From the NCBI GenBank assembly GCA_965371445.1, contig CBDUYN010000060.1:1-49682 (forward strand): a stretch of DNA of 49,682 nucleotides, in the 5' to 3' direction. Source of the stretch: DASWIG01 sp965371445 (lineage in GTDB: Bacteria; Acidobacteriota; Thermoanaerobaculia; Multivoradales; J023). Both the position numbers and the translations under genes were made by a program. Positions within the stretch are counted from its first letter, which is position 1; each line of letters starts with the position of its first letter. The notes beneath the pieces were generated by a model. It ran no database searches, was not told the origin of the DNA, and saw nothing but the letters and a program-made list of their open reading frames with translations. Positions 41,029 to 48,771 of the stretch are shown here, in pieces.

Positions 41029-42336
41029 TCACTGATTTCCAGTTGATTCCTGTGCCTCAATGATGGTCTCTGCGATCGTTGCGGCAATGATCTCGCAACC
41101 CCGCACGTTGAAATGACAACAGGAGTCCCGATAGACCACCTCGGTCGTATCGCTAAAAAGAGGGGTCAGATCGCGGTAGCGTATGCCTGCGGCTTTGAGC
41201 TTCTCGCCTTCGCGGATCAGGTGTGGATATCCCTGCCGAGCTCCGACATGAAAGGGATGGTCTTCGAGGATGGCTACCCGACGCTCCGCCGGTCCCATGG
41301 GCTTGGAGGTCGGTGCGTACTGATTTGGCTGCAAGAAATGAAAGTACTGGATTCCGTTGGCGCGGCTTATGAGGCCCATCTGAAGCGACGAGCGCAGCCA
41401 TAGAGCGGCGAGATCTTCGAACATCTCCTGCTCCGAGCCGTAGGTCTTGGAAGGTCCCGTCATCTGGTAGGGGAGGTCGCTGTCCACCGTCATGGTCAAG
41501 GCTACCCGTGCATTCCTTTCGAAGCGATACAGAGCGTGATCACCCAGCGACCAGATCAAGCTCAGAGCCATGGAGCGTCCGGTTGCGAAATGGCCGTTAG
41601 CCCAGCGCCGCCGCAAGCTCCTGTAGAGGCTAACTTTGCCTAGGAGCAGCTTTGATTCCGGGCTCGGCTTCCCCTGCAACAGGCCAGGCCAATGCACGGG
41701 GTAGGCGTGGAAGAGTTGCTGCTGCAGATTCATCGACGGGAAGATCGCCACGTCGTTGAATCCGTCGAGATTGATGATGATGTCAAATTCCGCACCGAGC
41801 GCCAACAGATATTGCAGCATCATCAACTGCTGAGGCTGTCGGACACCACCGATCGCCAGATGTACGAAGACGATCTCCCGGCCGACGAACGGGGTCGCCG
41901 TCGCGAGCTTTCGCTCGAGTACGGATAGACCTGTCGTCGAAAGTTGAAAAGCCACCGAACCCCCTGTGATCGCCACTATCAAGCGGTCTGGAGAATGGCG
42001 ATAGAAAGGCGGCGTGCTGTCGGCGAAGCCGTACTCCGAAACGGGGTAGTCGATAAGAGGTGAGCCGGCGTCTCTGTTCAATACGTAGCCCACGAAGGGG
42101 TGCGCAACCGCTGTGAGCGCCTCGCTCTCTTGGGGGTCGTGGGTGTCGCGGGCGCCGATTCTCGCCCTCTTGGCGTTCAGCTCGGACAGCGACGGCCACC
42201 CCTTCTCCAGGATGGCCAGACCGATGAACGAGCCGCCCTCCAGAAACAGATACAAACCAGCAAGGAGCAAGAGCCGGAACAGGCATCCGTATTTCGTCGA
42301 AACCGTAGAGGGTGTCGTTGCGGTCGCTTCGCTCAT
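41029..42336 (-). CDS. membrane-anchored SGNH/GDSL-like hydrolase or acyltransferase (copy 2)
   Basis: 435 aa; the ATG overlaps the stop of the upstream GT4 gene (ATGA). One N-terminal membrane segment (about 20-40) precedes an outside domain. The motifs parallel those of the gene at 10766: VAITGGSVAFQL (nucleophile Ser), RQPQQLMMLQYLLALGAEFD, NLDGFNDV (Asn block), YFHFLQPNQYAPTSKP, and YRDSCCHFNVRGCEII (Asp/His block). Overall similarity is moderate, so the two are old paralogues or separately acquired relatives. Likely role: esterase or O-acyltransferase on exported glycan. The Cys-Cys pair before the catalytic-type His is unusual and shared by both. Confidence 0.7.
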   Translation of the reverse strand: MSEATATTPSTVSTKYGCLFRLLLLAGLYLFLEGGSFIGLAILEKGWPSLSELNAKRARIGARDTHDPQESEALTAVAHPFVGYVLNRDAGSPLIDYPVSEYGFADSTPPFYRHSPDRLIVAITGGSVAFQLSTTGLSVLERKLATATPFVGREIVFVHLAIGGVRQPQQLMMLQYLLALGAEFDIIINLDGFNDVAIFPSMNLQQQLFHAYPVHWPGLLQGKPSPESKLLLGKVSLYRSLRRRWANGHFATGRSMALSLIWSLGDHALYRFERNARVALTMTVDSDLPYQMTGPSKTYGSEQEMFEDLAALWLRSSLQMGLISRANGIQYFHFLQPNQYAPTSKPMGPAERRVAILEDHPFHVGARQGYPHLIREGEKLKAAGIRYRDLTPLFSDTTEVVYRDSCCHFNVRGCEIIAATIAETIIEAQESTGNQ

Positions 42337-43670
42337 GCGGTGGTCTTTCCTTTTCCGACAGCGGCGCTTTCCTCACGGCGCGCCAGAACGTCGGCGTAGA
42401 CCTGCTCGATCGCCCAGGCGTGCTCCTCGTCGCTGACCACCGCCGGCGCTTTGCGGCGCCATTCCCCCACCGTCGCCGGACGTTCGACGAGGGCGTCGAC
42501 GACGCGCCGCAGGCCGGCGACGTCCCCCGGCTCGATCCAGGTACCGCCGGCGCCGTCGCGGGGAAAGAGCTCGGCGAGCGCGCTCTGGCGGCTGGCGATC
42601 ACCGGCACGCCGTAGGCCAGAGCCTCACGGGCCACCAGCCCGAAGCTCTCCAGGCCAAGCGACGGTAAGACGAGGACGTCCATCTCGGTAAAGACGCGGC
42701 TCTTCTCTTCCTCGGTGAAGCGTCCGCGCAGGCGAAGCATACCCGAAGGCGCCAGCTCCCGCAGCCGCTCGGTGTAGACCGGATCCGTTTCCGGGTCGCC
42801 CCACACGTCGAGGACGGCGCGCTCCACCGTCTGGCCCCGCAGGGCCTCCGCCATCACGTGCAACCCTTTGTGCGACTGGATCGAGCCGACGAAACCGAAG
42901 CGTAGGGGGAGGGACGGCTCGTCCGACCGCGGCGGGACCTCCTCCGGCAGGCGAACGCCGTAGGGCAACACGTAGACACGCCCCCCCTCCCGGAGCAAGC
43001 CGGCCGCGCGGTAGTCGGCCTCGATCGCCCGCGATCCCATGACGTGGGCGTCCGCTTTTGCCAGGCAACGGCGGGCGAGACCGCGGCGGTAGCGGTAGAG
43101 CAGACGGTTCAGGAGCGTCGACGGCGGCAGGGCGGTCATCGGCAGGCAGGCCCCGCAGCGCGACGGCGACGGGCCGGGGCAGAGAGAGCCGTCGGGCCGG
43201 TGGAGACTCGCTCGCGCACAAAGCGCCCACCAGTCCTGGACCTGGTAGACGAACGGCAGGCCGAGGCCGGCGATGCGCTCGGCAAGCGACAGAGCGTGTC
43301 CCGACAGGTGGTGGACGTGGATCAGCTCGGGAGGAAAACGCTCGACGAAAGCCGTCAGGTCACGTTCCAGCCGAGGGCTCCTGAGCGCGTTGCGGGAAAA
43401 TGGCGAACGCTGATGGAAGTTGTTGACGACCCGCCGGACGCGCAGGCCGTCCTCCTCCGTCTCCGTGGCCTCACCGAAAGCCCTGCCGGGATCGGCCACC
43501 CGGGCGTAGACCGCCACCTCGCGGCGTGCCTTTTGCCACGTCGCCAGCCAATGGGCGTAGAGCTCGGTGCCACCGTAGTTGTGCGGCGGCCAGCCGTGGA
43601 CGACGTGAAGCACCCGCGCGGGGCACGCGCCCGGCTTCAGGCCGCCGTAGGGTTCTCTTGTGGTGTCCAT
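42333..43670 (-). CDS. GT4 glycosyltransferase
   Basis: 445 aa; ATG at 43670. The GT-B N-terminal half begins VLHVVHGWPPHNYGGTELYA, with HVHHLSGHALSLAERIAGLG. A cysteine-rich insert (WWALCARASLHRPDGSLCPG then CGACLP), common in this GT4 subgroup, lies around residues 165-190. The C-terminal half has LRFGFVGSIQSHKGLHVMAE and LPSLGLESFGLVAREALAYG, the E-x7-E donor site. It probably adds a hexose to the growing chain. The SGNH-like gene is coupled to its 3' end. Confidence 0.86.
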   Translation of the reverse strand: MDTTREPYGGLKPGACPARVLHVVHGWPPHNYGGTELYAHWLATWQKARREVAVYARVADPGRAFGEATETEEDGLRVRRVVNNFHQRSPFSRNALRSPRLERDLTAFVERFPPELIHVHHLSGHALSLAERIAGLGLPFVYQVQDWWALCARASLHRPDGSLCPGPSPSRCGACLPMTALPPSTLLNRLLYRYRRGLARRCLAKADAHVMGSRAIEADYRAAGLLREGGRVYVLPYGVRLPEEVPPRSDEPSLPLRFGFVGSIQSHKGLHVMAEALRGQTVERAVLDVWGDPETDPVYTERLRELAPSGMLRLRGRFTEEEKSRVFTEMDVLVLPSLGLESFGLVAREALAYGVPVIASRQSALAELFPRDGAGGTWIEPGDVAGLRRVVDALVERPATVGEWRRKAPAVVSDEEHAWAIEQVYADVLARREESAAVGKGKTTA

Positions 43671-43936
43671 CGGATTCGCTCGCCAGGCTGCCGGGTGTGC
43701 CGCGACAGCGCGGGCGGGATTCTAGCACTCGCGGCTTTCTCCCGGCTTGCCTTCCTCGGGGCTCTGGTGTAGAGAGGTCTCCTGCCCCCTCAGAGAGCCC
43801 TTGAGCCCGACACTCCCATCGAGTACTCTCCACCCATGCAGAGCCTGCCGCCGCTCCGGCCGGAGCCAACCCACACGACCCACCGCGGAGAGCCCTCGAA
43901 CGAGGCCCGGGAGCCGGGGGCTCGCTTCTCGTTGCG
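43671..43936. promoter_or_regulatory. divergent intergenic region with a possible promoter for the ABC exporter genes
   Basis: TTGAGC at 43801-43806 and TACTCT at 43824-43829 are 17 bp apart and point toward the exporter genes, giving a start near 43836 and a leader of about 100 nt. An ATG at 43836 is not in the exporter frame. No coding gene is visible in the region and no clear promoter for the minus-strand GT4 was found. Confidence 0.35.
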
Positions 43937-44719
43937 GTGGTGGACAAAGACGACATGAAGATCCTACGCTATCGAGACCTGATCCAGGTTCTGGTCGCCC
44001 GTGAGCTCAAGGTGCGCTACCGGCGTTCGGCGATCGGCTTCCTCTGGACCATGCTGCAGCCCCTGCTGACCATGTTGGTGCTGCACGTGGTCTTCAGCAC
44101 GCTCTTCCGGTTCAACGTCAGGAACTACCCGGTCTATGCCCTCTCGGGCATCCTCTTCTGGAATTTCTTCTCGCAGAGCATCACCGCCTCGATGAACAGC
44201 ATCCGAGGGAATGCGTCCATCTTGAAGAAGCTGCCCGTGCCGCTGGAGGTCTTTCCGGTGGCCACGGTCCTCTCAGGTATCATCAACCTCCTCTTCGCGT
44301 TGATTCCGCTCCTCGGGCTCGTGGTGCTGACCGGCCATCCGGTCGGTCCGTCGCTGCTCTTCTTGCCGGTGTCGATCCTGATTGCCGCCGCCTTCACCCT
44401 GGGTGCCGGCCTCCTGCTGTCGCCTCTGGCCGCTTTTTTCAGTGACGTCGTCGAGCTGATCGGCGTCTGCTTGACGCTGTTCTTTTACATGACGCCGATT
44501 TTCTACCCGATGGAGATCGTCTCCGGGCACCGTTTTTCCTGGGTGATTCGGTTCAATCCGGCCCGCTCCATCCTCGAGGTCTTCCGCGATCCGATCTACC
44601 TCAACAAGATCCCCCCGATCACCCACCTGGCACTGGCCCTGGCCGTGACGCTCGTGGTGCTCGTCGTCGGCGTGGCTTCCTTTCGTCGCATGAAATCCCG
44701 TATCCCCTTCTATCTCTGA
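43937..44719 (+). CDS. wzm: ABC-2 type polysaccharide/polyol-phosphate export permease (Wzm-like)
   Basis: 260 aa from a GTG at 43937; a second GTG at 43940 and an ATG at 43955 are also possible. The N-terminal cytoplasmic helix reads LIQVLVARELKVRYRRSAIG followed by FLWTMLQPLLTM, the standard start of Wzm/TagG permeases. Six membrane segments follow, and the loop YMTPIFYPMEIV is also typical. With the ATPase 24 bp downstream it forms the exporter that flips a finished lipid-linked polysaccharide across the inner membrane. Its presence argues for an ABC-dependent rather than a Wzx/Wzy-dependent pathway. Confidence 0.88.
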   Translation: MVDKDDMKILRYRDLIQVLVARELKVRYRRSAIGFLWTMLQPLLTMLVLHVVFSTLFRFNVRNYPVYALSGILFWNFFSQSITASMNSIRGNASILKKLPVPLEVFPVATVLSGIINLLFALIPLLGLVVLTGHPVGPSLLFLPVSILIAAAFTLGAGLLLSPLAAFFSDVVELIGVCLTLFFYMTPIFYPMEIVSGHRFSWVIRFNPARSILEVFRDPIYLNKIPPITHLALALAVTLVVLVVGVASFRRMKSRIPFYL

Positions 44720-44743
44720 TCTTCCGGCGAATCGAGGAAGGAC

Positions 44744-45514
44744 ATGGCTGCTGACCACGTCATCGAAATCGAAGACCTGTCCCTGTGCTATCGCTTGGCG
44801 AAGCAGCGCATTGGCTCTTTTAAGGAGTACTTCATCCACCTGGTCAAGGGCGCTCTCGTCTACGAAGAGCTGTGGGCGCTCCGCGACGTCAGCCTCAAGA
44901 TCGGGCGCGGCGAGGTCGTGGGTATCATCGGCCCCAACGGAGCCGGCAAAAGCACGCTGTCGAAAGTCATCACCGGGATTTTCAAACCTAGCAAAGGCCA
45001 CTGCCGGGTCGAGGGTAGGATCGCGCCGATCCTGGAGCTCGGGACGGGCTTTGACTTCGAGCTCACGGGCATCGAGAACATCTACCTGAACGCCCTGCTG
45101 CTCGGCCGCCAGAAAAAAGAGGTCGAGGCCAAGCTCGACTCGATCGTCGAGTTCTCCGGCCTGGGAGAGTTCATCCACTCTCCGGTGCGCAACTACTCGA
45201 CGGGGATGGTCGCCCGTCTGGGCTTCGCGGTCGCCACGGCGTGGATTCCCGACATCCTGATCCTCGACGAGGTTCTCGCCGTTGGCGACGCGCGTTTCCT
45301 GGAGCGTTGCCTCGAACGGCTCCGAGAAATCCGCGATTCGGACTCGACGGTCATCATGGTCACCCACAACATGCCGGAAATCCGCAACCACTGCACCCGG
45401 TGCATCTGGCTCAACCGGGGGGTCCTCCAGGCGGACGCCGGGCCTGATGAGGTCGTCGACGCCTACATGGAGTTCATGCAGTCGGCGGGCGGCGCCCTGA
45501 TCGGCCGTACCTAA
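44744..45514 (+). CDS. wzt: ABC transporter ATP-binding protein for polysaccharide export (Wzt-like, no C-terminal sugar-binding domain)
   Basis: 256 aa; ATG behind GAGGAAGGA. Walker A is GIIGPNGAGKSTLSKVITG, the signature motif is YSTGMVARLGFAVA (STGM in place of the usual LSGGQ, normal for this family), and Walker B is DILILDEVLAVGD. N-terminal SLCYRLAKQRIGSFKEYFIH is the usual start of TagH/Wzt-type ATPases. Many Wzt proteins carry about 150 extra residues that recognise the capped polymer; here the chain ends after the ATPase, as in KpsT/TagH types, so export is probably not tied to a terminal methyl or phosphate cap. It ends in a 4-bp overlap with the convergent GT4 gene. Confidence 0.9.
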   Translation: MAADHVIEIEDLSLCYRLAKQRIGSFKEYFIHLVKGALVYEELWALRDVSLKIGRGEVVGIIGPNGAGKSTLSKVITGIFKPSKGHCRVEGRIAPILELGTGFDFELTGIENIYLNALLLGRQKKEVEAKLDSIVEFSGLGEFIHSPVRNYSTGMVARLGFAVATAWIPDILILDEVLAVGDARFLERCLERLREIRDSDSTVIMVTHNMPEIRNHCTRCIWLNRGVLQADAGPDEVVDAYMEFMQSAGGALIGRT

Positions 45515-46698
45515 GCCCGGCGGTCCGGGGTTGCCGCTTCGTAGACCGCGACGAGCTGCGCCGTGACCGTCGCCGGGTCGTGGTGGTCTCGAAGGCGCGC
45601 ACGGCCCCCTTCAACGAGCGCGGCGGCGAGGCCGTCCTCGCGACGCAGCCGCTCGAAGGCGACGACGAAGGCCGTCTCGGCGTCGGCCACCAGGAGGTCG
45701 CGTTCGTCCTCGGCGTCGAGGCCGGCGACGGCCTGGGGCGTCGCCACGACGGGGAGGCCCCGTGCCCAGGCCTCGAGGATTTTCATACGGATCCCCGAGG
45801 CGATCCGCAACGGCACCACCAGGACGGCGCCCGGCGCGAAAGCCTCCCGGCTGCCGGCAGGCGCACCGTGCCACTCAAGCCCCGGAACCGATTCCTGCCC
45901 CCGGTTGCCGAAGACGTGAAGCCGCGCCTCCGGCAGCGCCCGATGGACGGCGGGCCAGATCGAGGCGGCGAACCAATCGACGGAATCGCGGTTCGGAAGC
46001 CACCCCTCGCTGCCCAGTTGGACGATGGCTGGCTTTCCTTGAAGCGGCGCGTCGGCGGCGTCGAGCAAGGCCGGAAAAGGAGCCCGGACGACGTGGACCG
46101 GGCCGCCTCCTCCCAGACGTTCCAGCCGCTCGGCGTCGCGCCGCGTCAGGGCGATGGTCGCGGCGGCACGAGCGACCGCGGTACTTTCCGAGCGCGCCAT
46201 GCGGCTCGCCTCGTGCCGGCCGATCAACCCCAGCAGACGGTTCCCGCCGCTGGCGACGCCAGACCACAGATCGCTTTCCACGTTCTGCGCCCGCAGGACG
46301 ACGGGCAAGCCGCGCCGGCGAGCCGGCTCGGCCTGGGCCATGGCCTGGAGCTGCTCGACGTGGACGACGTCGAAGCGCTCGCGCTCCAGGCAACGGGCGA
46401 CCTCCCGCCGGACGCCGGGCAGCGTGTGGCGGGCCACCGAGATCGAGGTACCGCGAAGCCGAGAACGCAGGAACGAGGTCCAAAGCGGCCGTGGCCGCTC
46501 CGGTACCAGACACGGCGTGCACCATTCCGCGAGAGCCTGCGACACCTCTGCCGGCTCCACCCCGAAAGCGGCGATCGGCGCCACCAGCGTCACGCGATGG
46601 CCGGCGGCAGCCAGGCCCTCCAAGGTGTGGCGGACCAGCAACCGGCCGCCGTCGACGATCGGCCAGGGCGGTTTGGTGGCGATGAAGAGGATGTTCAA
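45511..46698 (-). CDS. GT4 glycosyltransferase
   Basis: 395 aa from a TTG at 46698, supported by GGAGA 8 bp upstream and by the normal N-terminus NILFIATKPPWPIVDGGRLL. Other marks: HRVTLVAPIAAF, FDVVHVEQLQAMAQAEPARR and LPVVLRAQNVESDLWSGVAS in the acceptor half; PAIVQLGSEGWLPNRDSVDW, GAVLVVPLRIASGIRMKILE and AWARGLPVVATPQAVAGLDA in the donor half. The ASGIRMKILEAWARGLPVV block is the donor-binding site. It is oriented against the exporter genes and divergent from the sulfurylase gene, so it is probably transcribed alone. Confidence 0.85.
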   Translation of the reverse strand: MNILFIATKPPWPIVDGGRLLVRHTLEGLAAAGHRVTLVAPIAAFGVEPAEVSQALAEWCTPCLVPERPRPLWTSFLRSRLRGTSISVARHTLPGVRREVARCLERERFDVVHVEQLQAMAQAEPARRRGLPVVLRAQNVESDLWSGVASGGNRLLGLIGRHEASRMARSESTAVARAAATIALTRRDAERLERLGGGGPVHVVRAPFPALLDAADAPLQGKPAIVQLGSEGWLPNRDSVDWFAASIWPAVHRALPEARLHVFGNRGQESVPGLEWHGAPAGSREAFAPGAVLVVPLRIASGIRMKILEAWARGLPVVATPQAVAGLDAEDERDLLVADAETAFVVAFERLRREDGLAAALVEGGRARLRDHHDPATVTAQLVAVYEAATPDRRA

Positions 46699-46715
46699 GG
46701 ACTAAGTCTCCAGGC

Positions 46716-46744
46716 TTGCGAAGCAACGGTAACTCGTGTACTAT
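46716..46744 (+). promoter_or_regulatory. probable promoter of the ATP sulfurylase/APS kinase gene
   Basis: TTGCGA at 46716-46721 and TACTAT at 46739-46744 are 17 bp apart. The start would be near 46751, giving a leader of roughly 97 nt that ends in AGAGGAT before the GTG start. I saw no clear riboswitch structure in the leader. Confidence 0.42.
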
Positions 46745-46847
46745 CCTCGTAAGGGACCGTGTATTGTCCGGCGGCTTTCTCCACTCGGAGCCTGGGCACC
46801 CGTCCCGCCTCCACCCCCCAACCTGACAATTCCTAGAGGATCTTACT

Positions 46848-48572
46848 GTGGTAGACCACTTGATTGCGCCACATGGCGGAGAGCTTGTCGAGTTGACGGC
46901 CGACGACGACCGAAGCGAGGAGCTGCGCCGCGAATCCCGCGACTACCCGTCCTGGGACCTCACCCCCCGACAGGTCTGTGACCTGGAGCTCATCCTAAAC
47001 GGCGGCTTCTCGCCGCTCCGCGGGTTCATGAGCCACAAGGACTACGACCCGGTCTGCGAGTCGATGCGCCTCGCCGACGGCACCCTCTGGCCGATCCCGA
47101 TCACCCTCGACGTCACGGAGGAGCTCGCGAAGAGCCTCGAGAACGGCGCGAAGCTCGCGCTGCGCGACGCAGAGGGCGTCATGCTCGCCGCCCTCCACGT
47201 CGAGGACGTCTGGGAGCTGGAGCGCGAAACCCAGGCCCAGGCGGTCTTCGCCACCCTCGACCGCACCCACCCTGGCGTCGCCCACCTCTACGACCGCACC
47301 AACAACTACGCCGTGGGCGGACGCCTCGAAGGCGTCCAGCTGCCGGTCCACTACGACTACGTGCGGCTTCGTCTGACTCCCGAGCAGGTCCGCCGCCGCT
47401 TCGCCCGCCAGGGCTGGCGCAAGATCGTTGCCTTCCAGACCCGCAACCCGATGCACCGGGCCCACTTCGAGCTCACCCTGCGGGCGGCAAAAAACCTGGA
47501 AGCGAACCTCCTGGTCCATCCGGTTGTCGGCATGACAAAGCCCGGCGACGTCGACCACTACACCCGGGTGCGCTGCTACGAGGCGATCCTGCAGCACTAT
47601 CCGCGCCACACCGCGATGCTGGCGCTCCTGCCGCTCGCCATGCGCATGGCCGGGCCGCGCGAAGCGGTGCTTCACGCCATCATCCGCCGCAACTACGGCT
47701 GCACCCATCTGATCGTCGGCCGCGACCACGCCGGCCCTGGCACGGGCGCCGACGGCAAGCCCTTCTACGGCCCCTACGACGCCCAGGACATGGTCCGTGA
47801 GCACCAGGACGAGCTCGGCATCGAGATGGTGCCCTTCAAGATGGTCACCTACGTCGAGGATCGCGACGCCTACATGACGATCGACGAGGTCCCGGAAGGC
47901 ATGCGGACGCTGTCGATCTCCGGCACGGAGCTGCGCGAACGGCTCGCGACCGGCCGCGAGCTCCCCGAGTGGTTCACCTATCCGGAGGTCGCGGAGGCGC
48001 TGCGCAAGACCCATCCGCCGCGTCACAAGCAGGGCTTGACGGTCTTTTTCACGGGCCTCTCGGGCTCCGGCAAGTCGACGGTCGCCAACGCCCTCATGGT
48101 CAAGCTCCTGGAGGCGGGCGGACGTCCCGTGACGCTGCTCGACGGCGACATCGTGCGCAAGAACCTCTCCTCGGAGCTCGGCTTCTCCAAGGAGCACCGC
48201 GACATCAACATCCGCCGCATCGGCTTCGTGGCCTCGGAGATCACCAAGAACGGCGGCATCGCGCTCTGTGCTCCGATCGCGCCCTACGACTCGGTGCGCA
48301 AGGAGGTCCGCGGGATGATCGAGTCCGGCGGCGGCTTCATCCTGGTGCACGTCGCGACACCGATCGAAGTCTGCGAGCAGCGTGACCGCAAGGGCCTCTA
48401 CGCCAAGGCGCGGGCCGGGATCATCAAGGAGTTCACCGGCATCTCCGATCCCTACGAAGTGCCCGAGGACGCCGACATGGCGCTCGACACGAGCGACCTG
48501 AGCCCCGAGGAGACTGCCCAGTCCATCATCCTCCACCTCGAGCGTGAGGGTTACATCGGCGCTGTCGAGTAA
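46848..48572 (+). CDS. bifunctional sulfate adenylyltransferase / adenylylsulfate kinase (PAPS synthetase)
   Basis: 574 aa; GTG start behind AGAGGAT. N-terminal PUA-like domain with LELILNGGFSPLRGFMSHKD; ATP sulfurylase catalytic region with QTRNPMHRAHFEL (residues 197-209) and IVGRDHAGPG; and SISGTELRERLATGRELPEW at the end of the first enzyme. The APS kinase domain begins near 395 with the P-loop GLSGSGKST (403-411), then LLDGDIVRKNLSSELGFSKE, RDINIRRIGFVASEI and KGLYAKARAGIIKEFTG. It makes APS from ATP and sulfate and then PAPS. PAPS would serve sulfate assimilation or sulfation of the polysaccharide; no sulfotransferase is in the window. Three tandem hairpins follow its stop codon. Confidence 0.93.
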   Translation: MVDHLIAPHGGELVELTADDDRSEELRRESRDYPSWDLTPRQVCDLELILNGGFSPLRGFMSHKDYDPVCESMRLADGTLWPIPITLDVTEELAKSLENGAKLALRDAEGVMLAALHVEDVWELERETQAQAVFATLDRTHPGVAHLYDRTNNYAVGGRLEGVQLPVHYDYVRLRLTPEQVRRRFARQGWRKIVAFQTRNPMHRAHFELTLRAAKNLEANLLVHPVVGMTKPGDVDHYTRVRCYEAILQHYPRHTAMLALLPLAMRMAGPREAVLHAIIRRNYGCTHLIVGRDHAGPGTGADGKPFYGPYDAQDMVREHQDELGIEMVPFKMVTYVEDRDAYMTIDEVPEGMRTLSISGTELRERLATGRELPEWFTYPEVAEALRKTHPPRHKQGLTVFFTGLSGSGKSTVANALMVKLLEAGGRPVTLLDGDIVRKNLSSELGFSKEHRDINIRRIGFVASEITKNGGIALCAPIAPYDSVRKEVRGMIESGGGFILVHVATPIEVCEQRDRKGLYAKARAGIIKEFTGISDPYEVPEDADMALDTSDLSPEETAQSIILHLEREGYIGAVE

Positions 48573-48582
48573 ACGACGAAAA

Positions 48583-48664
48583 GGCGCACGGACGTGCGCC
48601 GAAGCCTGGGGGCGCAGGAAGCTGCGCCTGGCATCGGGGGCGCACGAAGGTGCGTCCCTTTTGC
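48583..48664 (+). terminator. three tandem hairpins with 28-bp period, last one terminator-like
   Basis: GGCGCAC-GGAC-GTGCGCC (48583-48600), GGCGCAG-GAAG-CTGCGCC (48611-48628) and GGCGCAC-GAAG-GTGCGTC (48639-48656) begin exactly 28 bp apart. Each has a 7-bp stem and a 4-nt loop. The loop-closing pair is C-G in copies 1 and 3 and G-C in copy 2, and one stem pair is G-U in copy 3, so pairing is kept despite changes. Spacers are 10 nt and end in GGG. The last hairpin is followed by CCTTTTGCTTCTT, so it can terminate the sulfurylase transcript. Confidence 0.65.
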
Positions 48665-48771
48665 TTCTTACGTCGTTCCGGTCCTCCGCCTCCTGTGACA
48701 GGATCGGCACCTCGGGAGAGCGACGAGCGTCCTCGCCTTCGCCGGCGCGGCGAGCGCCACCCTGATCGCCT

